Shown here one piece after another: positions 24,045-33,444 of a DNA stretch of 64,000 nucleotides (position 1 is the stretch's first letter; every line of letters begins with the position of its first letter). The notes below the pieces were generated by a model that was not told the DNA's origin, did no database searches, and saw only the letters and a program-made list of their open reading frames with translations. Source of the stretch: an uncultured Lachnospiraceae bacterium (GTDB lineage Bacteria; Bacillota; Clostridia; Lachnospirales; Lachnospiraceae); contig CAJUQB010000012.1 of assembly GCA_910588285.1 (NCBI GenBank), positions 6,315 to 70,314 on the forward strand, given 5' to 3'. The position numbers and the translations under genes were made by a program.

Positions 24045-25079
24045 ATGCCTTTGAAAGATAAAAACTATGATATGGTGGATCTCTGCAAATTTATTGCGTG
24101 TATCTGCATTGTATGTATCCATACAGCTGCTTTTTCTGATTTTGTAAGCGGGGGGTACTACTATGTCGCGAGTTGTGTATTTAGAATTGCAGTTCCATTC
24201 TTTTTTGTGACAAGCGGCTTTTTCTATGGAAGAAAGCTGACCCGCGGAACAACGGGAAAAAGAAAAAATCTTTTGTGCCGATATATAAAACGACTTGGAA
24301 TTCCACTGATTTTTTGGGAAATAGTGAATATTGCAATCGAAGTCCTAAAGCAGTTGTTTATCAAGAAACTTTCTGTCGGGGCTGTTATTAGGAATGTTGT
24401 GCAGTCGATTGTTTTTTACCCATATGGTGCATTATGGTATGTGCAGGCCTTGTTGATAGCTGTAATTATAATTACCTATGTTTATGAGAGAGGCTGGTTA
24501 AATGAGTGCCTCTTAATTTCAGCTGGATTATATTTGATTGGTTTGCTTGGAAATACCTATTATTTTTTAGTTGCCGGAACCGGATTGCAGAAGATCGTTG
24601 ATAAATATTTGACTGTGTTTGTGTCAACACGAAATGCTGTATTTGTTGCACTTTACTTTGTATCTGCAGGAGTGCGGATTGCGGAGTATATTGAGAAAAA
24701 CGGAAGCTTCAAAGTGAAAAGATGGCATACGGCAGTATTGTATTGCTTGTTTGTACTGGAAACCTTTGTAGTGAAAAATTACAGTAGTGCAGATGATAAA
24801 TCGATGTTTATTGCATTCCTTGTATTGATTCCAGCACTGTTTATTACGGTAGAGGAGAGTAACCTTAAAGTAAAAAATGCAAAACTGCTTCGTTCGTATA
24901 GTACAGGGATTTACTTTATGCATAAAGCGGTAATCCATATATGGCTGCTAGCATTTTCCTTGATTGATTTTGAGGTAGGAGAAACGGCAGAGTTTGTTAT
25001 TGTATTCGCAAGTTGTTTTATTGCTTGTAGCGTCGCTTATAAAATTAATAATAAGAAAATTAATATGCTTATCAAATGA
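24045..25079 (+). CDS. Acyltransferase-3 family membrane protein
   Basis: 344 residues with about ten membrane helices. The opening DMVDLCKFIACICIVCIHTAAFSD has the conserved His of the family in the first helix, followed by RIAVPFFFVTSGFFYGRKL. It probably acetylates a sugar of the surface glycan. It has an AGAGAGGA ribosome site and starts 15 bases after the ugd remnant. Together with the gene at 19962 and the broken copy at 31664, it is one of three acyltransferase genes in the locus. Confidence 0.82.
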   Translation: MPLKDKNYDMVDLCKFIACICIVCIHTAAFSDFVSGGYYYVASCVFRIAVPFFFVTSGFFYGRKLTRGTTGKRKNLLCRYIKRLGIPLIFWEIVNIAIEVLKQLFIKKLSVGAVIRNVVQSIVFYPYGALWYVQALLIAVIIITYVYERGWLNECLLISAGLYLIGLLGNTYYFLVAGTGLQKIVDKYLTVFVSTRNAVFVALYFVSAGVRIAEYIEKNGSFKVKRWHTAVLYCLFVLETFVVKNYSSADDKSMFIAFLVLIPALFITVEESNLKVKNAKLLRSYSTGIYFMHKAVIHIWLLAFSLIDFEVGETAEFVIVFASCFIACSVAYKINNKKINMLIK

Positions 25080-25094
25080 AATGGTGGAGGAATT

Positions 25095-26132
25095 ATGAAA
25101 GCAAGAAATATTGCAATGTTTGATAGTAACAAAGAAGAAGCAGAAGACTTTATAAAAGGCCTAGAACAATCAACAGGATTGTCGTGGGAGGCCCTTGTTT
25201 ATACGGCCAATAAAGGAAGAAAAAACAAATTTGGAAATGCTGTCAGATATTTCAAGTATTTTGCTTTTCCGTTTAAGGTCTTTCTCCATCGAAAAGAATA
25301 TGACAACGTTGTTGGATGGCAGGCGTTTTACGGCTTGTTGTTTGCCTTTTATAGCAGACTATTTCATGTTAAAAAGACTAATATGCTTTTAATAAAGAAC
25401 TTTACATATAAGCCAAAGAAGGGATTCATTGGAAAAAAATATTTTCGCTTTATGAACTACATTGTCAAAAGCAAATATATTGATGTATTTGTTTGTACAT
25501 CGCAAACATTTTGCGATTACTGTGCAGAGGTATTTAACGAGCCGAAAGAACGATTTGTCTTTCTTCCTTTTGGAGTCAATGACTTTACAAAGAGAGTCGA
25601 TATGACAAAGCCGGGAACGAACGACTATATACTTTCCCTGGGGCGAAGCAACAGAGATTGGGATTTCCTTATCAACAGTTTGGCAGAAACAAAGTATCCC
25701 GTTAGAATCGTTTGCGATGAGCTACACAAAGATAATTTGCCGGAAAATATTAAAATTTATAATGATGTATGGGGAGACAGAGCCTTTGAATTCATTAAAA
25801 ATTGTAGATTTATGATTATTCCGATTATGGACGGAAAAATTGGATCAGGAGAAACTGTATTACTCCAAACAATGTCGTTCTCAAAGCCGATAATCATCAC
25901 TAAGCCCAGCTGTCTTGCAGACGATTATGTGGCAGATGGCGAGACGGGGCTGGTTGCTGAAAAGAATAAGAATGAATTGGTTTCTGCTGTTGACCGCTTG
26001 TGGAATGATTCTGACCTCTACAATAAGATATCACGTAATTGCAGAAAACTGTATGAGAATAAGCACTCGCTACTAAGCTACGGAAAATATGTAGGGAACA
26101 CGTTAATTGAAAAGGGCGTTCTCAAAAGATAA
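25095..26132 (+). CDS. Glycosyltransferase, GT-B fold (GT4-like)
   Basis: 345 residues. The N-terminal half is divergent (FDSNKEEAEDFIKGLEQ, then a basic region). The C-terminal half shows GT4-like features: FVCTSQTFCDYCAEVF, FLPFGVNDF, YILSLGRSNRDWDFLI, GSGETVLLQTMSFSKPIIITK and DGETGLVAEKNKNEL. It would add a sugar in the cytoplasm to the lipid-linked unit. It follows the acyltransferase by 15 bases with GTGGAGG as ribosome site. AT-rich codon use. The sugar and linkage cannot be told. Confidence 0.75.
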   Translation: MKARNIAMFDSNKEEAEDFIKGLEQSTGLSWEALVYTANKGRKNKFGNAVRYFKYFAFPFKVFLHRKEYDNVVGWQAFYGLLFAFYSRLFHVKKTNMLLIKNFTYKPKKGFIGKKYFRFMNYIVKSKYIDVFVCTSQTFCDYCAEVFNEPKERFVFLPFGVNDFTKRVDMTKPGTNDYILSLGRSNRDWDFLINSLAETKYPVRIVCDELHKDNLPENIKIYNDVWGDRAFEFIKNCRFMIIPIMDGKIGSGETVLLQTMSFSKPIIITKPSCLADDYVADGETGLVAEKNKNELVSAVDRLWNDSDLYNKISRNCRKLYENKHSLLSYGKYVGNTLIEKGVLKR

Positions 26133-26145
26133 AGGAAAATAGGAT

Positions 26146-26463
26146 ATGATAAATGAAGTATGTGTATTGATACTCTTAGTATGCATGGGAATCTTGTATG
26201 TAGTGCATCGGTTTTGTATGGCAGATAATAGAAAACAATGTGTTATAACGCGTGAGGGTATATTTGTTCAGAGCGTCGTGGCTTTTATTTTTGAAAACAG
26301 TACGCCATTTACTGTATGGCTAGTGCCTTGTCTTGGCTTTATATATGGAATATGTCTGGCTGAAAACGGGTCTAAGATTGTAGAATGGCTAGAGAAGCAG
26401 AAATGCTTTGATTGGCAGACGATACTCCTTTTTAGTCTCTCGATTGTAATCGTGGGGGAGTAA
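26146..26463 (+). CDS. Small membrane protein or gene fragment
   Basis: 105 residues with a first helix (about 5-20), a polar stretch, then hydrophobic segments around SVVAFIFENSTPFTVWLVPCLGFIYGI and TILLFSLSIVIVGE. I recognise no family. The protein ends inside a hydrophobic segment, and a decayed glycosyltransferase follows in another frame, so it may be the leftover front of a larger membrane protein. The AGGAAAATAGGAT ribosome-like site is weak. Confidence 0.45.
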   Translation: MINEVCVLILLVCMGILYVVHRFCMADNRKQCVITREGIFVQSVVAFIFENSTPFTVWLVPCLGFIYGICLAENGSKIVEWLEKQKCFDWQTILLFSLSIVIVGE

Positions 26464-26464
26464 A

Positions 26465-26706
26465 CTTGGGCTGAATCATGATATTTCGTATAGTGAGTAT
26501 TGTAAAATGATCTTGGATTCTGAAGTATCATTGGATTTGAATAAAAAAGGGCAAGCTGCTTTGACTTTGCGAGTGATGGAAGCGAATTTCTTTGGAAATT
26601 TGAAAAAATAAAAGAATTCTTAGATATAGAATTTCAACCTTACGTGCATGATGTTTTAATGAAATATGATCATAGTAGTTGGGGTGAACAGTTTAGTAGC
26701 GAGTGA
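26465..26706 (+). pseudogene. Decayed glycosyltransferase C-terminus (frameshifted)
   Basis: One frame (26465 to about 26611) reads LGLNHDISYSEYCKMILDSE, SLDLNKKGQAALTLRVMEA and NFFGNLKK. After a deletion or frameshift the reading continues in another frame as KIKEFLDIEFQPYVHDVL, KYDHSSWGEQFSSE, stop at 26704-26706. Together these match the end of a glycosyltransferase family often found in capsule loci (pattern YSEYCKMIL...LDLN...LTLRVMEA...FFGKK). The start and the middle are missing, so this is a remnant between two intact genes. Confidence 0.55.
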
Positions 26707-26734
26707 ATTGTAAGAAAGGGCATAGGGATATGTA

Positions 26735-27754
26735 ATGGCAAAAATTAGCGTAATTATTCCAGTATATAAAGTTGAAAAATACTTATCAAGATGCATTGAA
26801 AGCGTTGTTAATCAAACGCTAGAGGATATTGAAATAGTGTTGGTAGATGATGGATCGCCTGATTTATGCCCCTCAATGTGTGATACCTATGCTAAAGAAG
26901 ACAAACGAATTAAGGTGATTCACAAAAAAAATCAAGGACTTGGGTACGCTAGAAATAGTGGTATGGCAATTGCAACAGGCGAATATATTGCATTTCTTGA
27001 TTCTGACGATTATATTCGCAGTGATATGTATGAAAAAATATACGATGAGCTAAAAAGGACAAATGCAAATTGTTGCGTGACTGGATATATTGTGAAAAAG
27101 GATTCAGGAGAGGAAGTATATAAAAAAAATCCTCTAGGGACTACAATATATGAGGGTACGGATATTATAAAAAGGGTGCTTGCTGGAATGCTTGGGTCAA
27201 AACCAGAGCAAGTTAGGGACACGGACGTTGGTATGTCAGTATGGAAATGCGTATATAAAAGAGAAATTCTACAAAAAAATAAAATTTTTTTTCCATCGGA
27301 AAGAGAATTAATATCAGAAGATATAATTTTTCAGATTAGGGCCATACCATATGTGAAACGTGTCTGTACATTAACGGATGGTATGTATTATTATTGTGAA
27401 AATTTAACTTCTCAATCACTTACTAAGACATATTCAAAGGATAAATTTGAACGATATAAAAAGCTCTATAATACAGAAATAGAAATGCTTTCAAAAATTG
27501 ACTTCAGCGAGGAAACAAGACTTCGTGTCACAAGAATGTTCTTGGGAAACACGCGAGTGTGCATTAAGCAAATTTGTCAGTCAGCAGAACTTACCAAGTC
27601 GGAAAAGAAAGCTTTGCTTCGAATCATTTGTGACGATGATGAGATTCAAGACATCTTAAATTGGTACCCTTGGAAGGTAAATCCAGCAAAGCAAAAAGTG
27701 CTTACACTATTAATTAAAGGCAAATGTGTGCAACTAATTATGTGGTTAGCTTAA
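26735..27754 (+). CDS. GT2-family glycosyltransferase
   Basis: 339 residues with a GT-A fold: SVIIPVYKVEKYLSRCIESV at the start, then EIVLVDDGSPD, NQGLGYARNSGM, the DxD motif in FLDSDDYI, and SEDIIFQIRAI in the acceptor part. A typical inverting transferase that adds a sugar from a nucleotide donor to the growing repeat unit. The C-terminal third is helical and basic. It has AAGAAAGG ahead of the start and very AT-rich codons. Confidence 0.88.
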   Translation: MAKISVIIPVYKVEKYLSRCIESVVNQTLEDIEIVLVDDGSPDLCPSMCDTYAKEDKRIKVIHKKNQGLGYARNSGMAIATGEYIAFLDSDDYIRSDMYEKIYDELKRTNANCCVTGYIVKKDSGEEVYKKNPLGTTIYEGTDIIKRVLAGMLGSKPEQVRDTDVGMSVWKCVYKREILQKNKIFFPSERELISEDIIFQIRAIPYVKRVCTLTDGMYYYCENLTSQSLTKTYSKDKFERYKKLYNTEIEMLSKIDFSEETRLRVTRMFLGNTRVCIKQICQSAELTKSEKKALLRIICDDDEIQDILNWYPWKVNPAKQKVLTLLIKGKCVQLIMWLA

Positions 27755-27777
27755 GGCACAGGTTGGGAGGAAGAAAA

Positions 27778-29013
27778 TTGCTAAAAGTACTTTATGTGAT
27801 ATCAATGGCAGTGGCATTTTCTATGGAAGTCAATAAAGTGGCTTTGCCATTTTTTTTGAAATATGAAATTGCTATTGCTTGGATAGTAATTGCAATGATA
27901 GAAAGACATGGATTGATAAAATCTTATGAATTGAATCAATTTAGGCTGTTTTTAACTCCCATAGTATTTGCCTTTTTTTATACGATAGTTATTTGGATCG
28001 TAAATACACCAGAATATCTTACAGCTCATTATTATTCTCGCCTGATAAGCAATTTAGGGTGTATGCTTGTAATTGCAATATGTGCAATAATGGTGTGCCT
28101 TTTATTTGGCAAGGATGTAATAAAATTATCTTTTTGGGCATTGATTCTGACGATTGGATTTAATTTTATTGTTGTTTTTAGAGAATATGGATCGGCATTG
28201 ATGATGACATACTTAAAAAATGTGTTTTCATTGAGCCAATTTGCGTATGGGACAACAATATCAAATATATCTTATGGACTTGAAATTCATGATGCGACCT
28301 TTGCAATGGGCATATTTCTTGTATATTTTATTTTTTATGAAGATGCTTCTGTGGAAAAGAAAATTTTACACATCATTGCAACACTTATTGGGTCATATCT
28401 AGGATTTAAGCGAAATGAATTAATTGCAATTGTAGTTGTGACAGTTGTTGCGATTGTTTTTATAAGAAAGAAGTCCAAGGATTTTTTGAAAACAAGCCAA
28501 ATTCTTGGATTTGGAATGTTCATTGTAGGTATGCTATATGCGATGTTGATAAAGAATATAGATATTGTACCTGCGTTTGTCAAGATTCTCGATATTGCAA
28601 GAATTAATTTGTATCATTTCTTGAGTGGGGAATACACCATCTCTCCATTTTATTTAGGAAAGGGCTATTCGTATATTAATCAGCGACTTGGCATAGAAAC
28701 CAATTTACTAAATACATCGCACACTGATTTGGTGCGTGTATATATTGAAATGGGTATATATGGATTTGGTTTATGGATATGGTATTATTTTGTTAATATT
28801 CCAAGAAAATTGTACATGGAATATTCAGAAAAAGCAGGAAAGTTTTTCTTGATGGGGACGTTCTATGTGTTCTCGACATACTTCTTAGATAATACGTTGA
28901 TGTTGTTTGATAACCAATTTATATATTATTTAATTCCGTTAGCGTTGTGCTATAAGGAACGAGAACCAAAAGTTGTAGAAACACATAAAGTGCAGCGGAG
29001 GATAAAACAATGA
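27778..29013 (+). CDS. wzy: O-antigen-polymerase-like membrane protein (Wzy)
   Basis: About 411 residues, almost entirely hydrophobic, with ten or more predicted helices and a larger outside loop near residues 270-330 (AFVKILDIARINLYHF to SHTDLVRVYIEMGIYG). The motif NTSHTDLVRVYIEMGIYGFGLW is the kind of H-x-D/E segment seen in Wzy and WaaL polymerases and ligases. It should polymerise repeat units outside the membrane. I chose the TTG at 27778 because GGGAGG lies seven bases upstream; an ATG at 27724 overlaps the preceding gene and lacks a site. It overlaps the next gene's start by four bases. Confidence 0.75.
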   Translation: MLKVLYVISMAVAFSMEVNKVALPFFLKYEIAIAWIVIAMIERHGLIKSYELNQFRLFLTPIVFAFFYTIVIWIVNTPEYLTAHYYSRLISNLGCMLVIAICAIMVCLLFGKDVIKLSFWALILTIGFNFIVVFREYGSALMMTYLKNVFSLSQFAYGTTISNISYGLEIHDATFAMGIFLVYFIFYEDASVEKKILHIIATLIGSYLGFKRNELIAIVVVTVVAIVFIRKKSKDFLKTSQILGFGMFIVGMLYAMLIKNIDIVPAFVKILDIARINLYHFLSGEYTISPFYLGKGYSYINQRLGIETNLLNTSHTDLVRVYIEMGIYGFGLWIWYYFVNIPRKLYMEYSEKAGKFFLMGTFYVFSTYFLDNTLMLFDNQFIYYLIPLALCYKEREPKVVETHKVQRRIKQ

Positions 29014-30218
29014 AAAAAATATGCTTTATAACGCAGTGCGCACTACCGATACCAACTGTAAAAGGTGGAGCGGTTGAAACGCTTGTGGAATACCTTTTGG
29101 ATGAAAATGAAATTGATAAAAATTTTAAATTTACAGTTTATAGTATTGCGGATAAAGAAGCTAAAAAAATATCGAAAAAATATAAACATACAGTAATTAA
29201 GTATATAGAAAAGTCCAATGGCGGACTTAATAAGGTGCTTTTTCGTTTAGATAGAGCATTACAGCATATTGGTATATATATCCCGTGCTCAGTTGAGTTT
29301 TATAAGATGCTAAATCAGCTAAGAAAAGAAAAGGATATTGACTATTTTATTTATGAGGCGGGTCAAACAACACAGTTACCTCTTCTAGCCCGGATTATTC
29401 TTAAAGAAAAGCTATTGGTTCATATTCATTGGGATGGAATGGCAAATAAGAAAAAGGATAGCTGTTTTAGCTATTTAATTGCAGTAAGTGACTATATTGG
29501 TCGATGTTGGAAAAATGGAAGCGGTTGCGATGATAAAAAAATTATAGTTTTACCCAATTGTGCAAAGGTAGAAAGATTTGACATTGATATGTTGGAAACA
29601 GAGAAAAGAAAATTACGAGAGAAATTGGGTATTCCTTTCAATCATAAAGTTGTAATATTTACTGGAAGGATTGTGAAAGAAAAAGGGGTCAAAGAACTGC
29701 TGACTGCTTTTGAACAGCTAAAAACTGAATTAGTAACATTAGTTATTGTAGGAAGTGCTAATTTTGGAGCGTCAACAAATACAGAGTACGAGAGAAAAGT
29801 GGAAAATCTCATAGGTGAGTCTAAAAAGAATATAGTTTTTACAGGCTTTATTCATCAAACAGATTTGTATAAATACTATGGGATTGCTGATGTTGCAGTC
29901 ATGCCGAGTCTATTTCAAGATCCCGCTCCATTGGTTAGTATAGAAACTCAAGCAACGGGTACTCCGTTGATAGCAACCCGTGTTGGCGGAATACCAGAAT
30001 ATGTCGGAACAAGTGATTGCGGTATTCTTATAGAAAAAGACGAACATTTAATTGATAATTTAAAAACGAAAATTGACTATTTGTTGGCGAACGAGAATGT
30101 ATGTGACAATATGAAGACTCAAGAAAAGAAGCATGCCAAGAATTATACAACAAAAGCATATTATGAGAATTTTACAAAAATAATTGATCAGATAGCGGGA
30201 CTAAGCGATGGAAAGTAA
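29010..30218 (+). CDS. GT4-family glycosyltransferase
   Basis: 402 residues, GT-B fold: PIPTVKGGAVETLVEYLL at the N-terminus, HIHWDGMAN in the middle, then the donor domain with IFTGRIVKEKGVKELLTAF, NIVFTGFIHQTDLYKYYG and PSLFQDPAPLVSIETQATGTP, where the E-x7-E pattern is partly changed. The start overlaps the wzy stop (ATGA) and has CGGAGGA. AT-rich codons like its neighbours. It adds one of the sugars of the repeat unit; specificity is unknown. Confidence 0.87.
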   Translation: MKKICFITQCALPIPTVKGGAVETLVEYLLDENEIDKNFKFTVYSIADKEAKKISKKYKHTVIKYIEKSNGGLNKVLFRLDRALQHIGIYIPCSVEFYKMLNQLRKEKDIDYFIYEAGQTTQLPLLARIILKEKLLVHIHWDGMANKKKDSCFSYLIAVSDYIGRCWKNGSGCDDKKIIVLPNCAKVERFDIDMLETEKRKLREKLGIPFNHKVVIFTGRIVKEKGVKELLTAFEQLKTELVTLVIVGSANFGASTNTEYERKVENLIGESKKNIVFTGFIHQTDLYKYYGIADVAVMPSLFQDPAPLVSIETQATGTPLIATRVGGIPEYVGTSDCGILIEKDEHLIDNLKTKIDYLLANENVCDNMKTQEKKHAKNYTTKAYYENFTKIIDQIAGLSDGK

Positions 30219-31671
30219 TAAACACAAGAGCAAAAGTATAAAAGTAAATGCAGCTTTAAATATAACAAAACAGCTTTGCAAGGTTATATTTCCGTTAATT
30301 ACGATGCCATATGTGACTCGTGTTTTGCAAACTAGTGGATACGGAAAATATAATTTTGGAAGCTCGATTGTTAGTTATTTTATTCTTCTGGCGGGCTTGG
30401 GAATAAGTGATTATGCTATTCGAGAAGGTGCAAGAGTAAGAGATAACAGAGAGAAATTTCAAAGATTTTCAGAAGAAGTATTTACAATCAATGTTTTATC
30501 TACGATAGTTTCTTATACGGTGCTGTTTGGACTTCTTTTGTTCTCAAAAAAATTATTGGATTATCGACTTCTGATTATTGTTCAGAGTATCCCAATAATT
30601 TTGAATACACTTGGATGCGATTGGGTTAACTCAGTATATGAAGATTTCTTTTATATTACTGTTCGCTATATTGCAATGCAGATACTGTCAGTGTTGCTAC
30701 TATTTGTATTTGTAAGAACTGCAGATGACTATGTGATATATGCTTTAGTAACAACAATTGCGTCAGCCGGTGGAAACATATTGAATTTTTTTTATGTTCG
30801 TTGGTATTTCCGCTTGAGAATAGCAGGCAACATGAATTTGAAACAGCATATCAAACCAATTATGATGCTGTTTTTTAATACGATTGCATCGACTATTTAT
30901 GTAAATTCAGACACAACGATGCTCGGATACTTGCGAGATGAAACAGTTGTTGGTATATATGGTCTTGCAACTAAAATCTATTTGGTAATAAAGCAACTAC
31001 TTAATGCGATTGTCATGGTAGCCCTTCCGAGACTGTCGGCTTATCTTGGACGTGGAGAAAAAAAAAAGTACAATGAATTGACTAATAAAATTTTTGACAC
31101 CATTTGTACTCTTGTTGTTCCAGCCGTTTTTGGTATGTTTGTGCTTAGTAAGGAAATTGTGGTGATAATTGGAGGCAATGAATATAGTTCAGGTGTTACT
31201 GCTTTGAAGATACTTAGTGTAGCCCTCTTCTTCTCGGTGCTTTCGGTATTCTATTGCTGTGCAATTTTGTTACCTTTCAAACAAGAAAAAATATGCTTGA
31301 TGGCATCTTCCATAAGTGCAGTACTAAATGTATTACTTAATTTTTTGCTCATCCCAATAATTAGTTATAATGGAGCTGCTATTACAACTTTAATTTCGGA
31401 AGCGTTAATTCTTGTGATATACATTATATCGAGTAGAAAGCTAGTAACACTTAGAATCAACTTTAGGTTGGTTGTATCGATTGCTGTTGGGTGCTTGGTC
31501 ATAGTCTTGATTTGCTTTGGAATAAAAAGTTTGGTTTCTAATGATGCTATTATCATTTTTGCATCGATTATTGTAGCTGTTCCAATATATTTTCTATTTC
31601 AAATCTACATGAAAAATGAAATCATAGTAGAGATGTTACATGGATTTAGAATCAAGGTGAAAAATGAGTGA
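30208..31671 (+). CDS. wzx: Wzx-type polysaccharide flippase (MATE/PST superfamily)
   Basis: 487 residues with about 14 hydrophobic helices and the PST flippase opening: NAALNITKQLCKVIFPLITM, PYVTRVLQTSGYGKYNFGSS and GISDYAIREGARVRDN. It flips lipid-linked repeat units across the membrane to Wzy. It overlaps the upstream glycosyltransferase by 11 bases. Length and topology are normal. A broken acyltransferase begins inside its last codons. Confidence 0.9.
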   Translation: MESNKHKSKSIKVNAALNITKQLCKVIFPLITMPYVTRVLQTSGYGKYNFGSSIVSYFILLAGLGISDYAIREGARVRDNREKFQRFSEEVFTINVLSTIVSYTVLFGLLLFSKKLLDYRLLIIVQSIPIILNTLGCDWVNSVYEDFFYITVRYIAMQILSVLLLFVFVRTADDYVIYALVTTIASAGGNILNFFYVRWYFRLRIAGNMNLKQHIKPIMMLFFNTIASTIYVNSDTTMLGYLRDETVVGIYGLATKIYLVIKQLLNAIVMVALPRLSAYLGRGEKKKYNELTNKIFDTICTLVVPAVFGMFVLSKEIVVIIGGNEYSSGVTALKILSVALFFSVLSVFYCCAILLPFKQEKICLMASSISAVLNVLLNFLLIPIISYNGAAITTLISEALILVIYIISSRKLVTLRINFRLVVSIAVGCLVIVLICFGIKSLVSNDAIIIFASIIVAVPIYFLFQIYMKNEIIVEMLHGFRIKVKNE

Positions 31672-32074
31672 GAAAACAAAAAATAGAATAGAATGGATTG
31701 ATTGTGCTAAAGGGCTTGCAATAATTTTAGTCGTTTAAGGACATGCGTTGACGTATTTTTCCTCGAATTTTGACAACGTTGTTCATGTGATATATTCTTT
31801 CCATATGTCGCTTTTCTTTGTAATGGCTGGATACGTGTCTGCATATAGCTACGATGGTGCAAATTTTTACGCCTTTTGTAAAAAGAAAATCAATGTACTA
31901 ATGAAGCCATATCTTTGTTATGGTGTGGTATTGTTTGTATTTAAATTTTTAAGGGGCTTTCTTTCCGATGCAAATGTAACCGGGGGATACAATGTCGCTT
32001 TGCCATGTAACTTAGATAATGCGTTGTTGGCTATTATAAGGCATCGGAGATCAACAAAAATGTGGAAAGGGTAA
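31664..32074 (+). pseudogene. Acyltransferase-3 family pseudogene (internal stop, truncated)
   Basis: The frame from 31664 reads RIEWIDCAKGLAIILVV, a TAA stop (31736-31738), then GHALTYFSS, YSFHMSLFFVMAGYVSAYSY and KKKINVLMKPYLCYGVVLFV to a stop at 32074. This is the front third of an acyltransferase-3 membrane protein (compare the opening of the gene at 19962). The family usually has Leu, Gly or Ala where the TAA lies, so a point mutation is likely. The rest, about 220 residues, is missing. It marks the right edge of the AT-rich cassette. Confidence 0.8.
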
Positions 32075-32081
32075 AGGAAAG

Positions 32082-32678
32082 GTGAAACCATTGATAGAAA
32101 TTACAAAAAAAATAATCAGCGATGTCCTTACTGCCTTTTACCAGCCGTTTAATTTTGCATTAACGCTTGCAGTACTATTCATGTTTCTCTACCTATTCGC
32201 CAGAGAAAAGGGATGGAAAAATGTATGCCAGCAATGGTGGCATGCATTCCGGTCTGAAAGCAGATTCCGGAGGATATTCCTTCTGGTATTTTATACGGCA
32301 ATGATTTTATTCCGTACCTTGCTGAACCGGAACATGTGGGCGAACCCCTTATCCAATGTAATTGGCATATGGGGACTATACAATGAAAAGGGCGAGCTGA
32401 CCACAGAAGCAATCGAAAATATGATATTATTCATGCCATTTATTATACTTCTGTTCTGGAGCTTCCACGATAAACTTCTTGACGGAGACAATCACTGGAG
32501 GAAGATTATTTGGCGATCGATTGAGATTACATTTTTATGCTCACTGGCAATAGAATTCTTGCAGCTGCTTCTTCGGCTGGGAACCTTTCAGCTGGCAGAT
32601 TTGGCCTATAATACATTGGGCGGTTTGGTTGGCGGCCTGCTTTATGGAATTTGCTATAAAGCCAGGCACCGCAAATAG
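32082..32678 (+). CDS. VanZ-like membrane protein
   Basis: 198 residues starting at GTG, with about five hydrophobic helices (around 22-40, 65-82, 108-130, 145-165, 172-192). VanZ-like features are the first pair of helices, LNRNMWANPLSNVIGIWGLYN, ENMILFMPFIILL and the final CSLAIEFLQLLLRLGTFQLADLAYNTLGGLVGG. Relatives give low-level teicoplanin or cationic peptide tolerance, but most have unknown roles. It lies between the polysaccharide cassette and the RiPP-like genes and could protect the cell from the peptide product; that is inference. Confidence 0.8.
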   Translation: MKPLIEITKKIISDVLTAFYQPFNFALTLAVLFMFLYLFAREKGWKNVCQQWWHAFRSESRFRRIFLLVFYTAMILFRTLLNRNMWANPLSNVIGIWGLYNEKGELTTEAIENMILFMPFIILLFWSFHDKLLDGDNHWRKIIWRSIEITFLCSLAIEFLQLLLRLGTFQLADLAYNTLGGLVGGLLYGICYKARHRK

Positions 32679-32723
32679 GAATGCGCGTATTTTGATGAAA
32701 AACAGAAGGGACATACAGTTACG

Positions 32724-33422
32724 ATGTTTCAGATAAAAATAGCGGAGCTTGTAATCCGGATTGACAATAAATATGAATATGTCAGCCATTTCTGCGAACA
32801 GTATAAGGTACAGGAAGGCCAGGAGGATTTTGCCGTATCTGCGACTGAAGAGGAGATACGCAGGGAGCAGGCTGATGGGGAAGGACAATTTTCACTTCCC
32901 TATTGCGAGAGCCTTTGCCTGTACCGTGCGATCTGTCTGAAGCTGATCTCCTATGATGCATTTCTGATGCATTCGGCAGCTTTGGAAATGGACGGGGAGG
33001 CCTATGTGTTTGCAGCAAAAAGCGGCACAGGAAAGACTACCCACCTGAAGCTGTGGATGCAGGAATTTGGCGACCGGGTGCGGGTGGTGAATGGGGATAA
33101 GCCAGTGTACCGCTTCCTGGACGGAACGTTGTATGTATACGGGACGCCATGGTGCGGTAAGGAGGGACTTGAGAATAATATCCGTTCTCCGGTGAAGGCC
33201 ATCTGTTTTCTGGAGCAAAGTACAGAGAATCATATTCGGCGAATGGCAGAGGCGGAAGTGATTGGACGTATTTTTCACCAGCTATTGATGCCACGGGAAG
33301 AGGAAGCGGTAACACATTTTTTGGATATGATAGATGAATTAATTGCTAAAGTAAATTGTTACCTTCTTCAGTGTAATACAACACCGGAAGCTGCCGGGGC
33401 GGCATATCAGGGGATGCAATAA
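32724..33422 (+). CDS. HPr-kinase-like protein of a RiPP locus
   Basis: 232 residues. A Walker A loop AKSGTGKTTH (residues 98-107) and the later VVNGDKPVYR and YGTPWCGKEGL are the kinase-core motifs of HPr kinase/phosphorylase-like proteins. The N-terminal part lacks the normal HprK regulatory domain. Homologues occur in peptide-modification clusters, for example precursor kinases of paeninodin-like lasso peptides, where they phosphorylate the precursor's end. Here it sits 22 bases before a PqqD gene and opens the presumed RiPP operon. The precursor at 35503 ends in Gly-Gly-His-Ser, so its last Ser is a conceivable target. Confidence 0.8.
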   Translation: MFQIKIAELVIRIDNKYEYVSHFCEQYKVQEGQEDFAVSATEEEIRREQADGEGQFSLPYCESLCLYRAICLKLISYDAFLMHSAALEMDGEAYVFAAKSGTGKTTHLKLWMQEFGDRVRVVNGDKPVYRFLDGTLYVYGTPWCGKEGLENNIRSPVKAICFLEQSTENHIRRMAEAEVIGRIFHQLLMPREEEAVTHFLDMIDELIAKVNCYLLQCNTTPEAAGAAYQGMQ

Positions 33423-33444
33423 TATGAATTTGGAGGAAAAAAGA

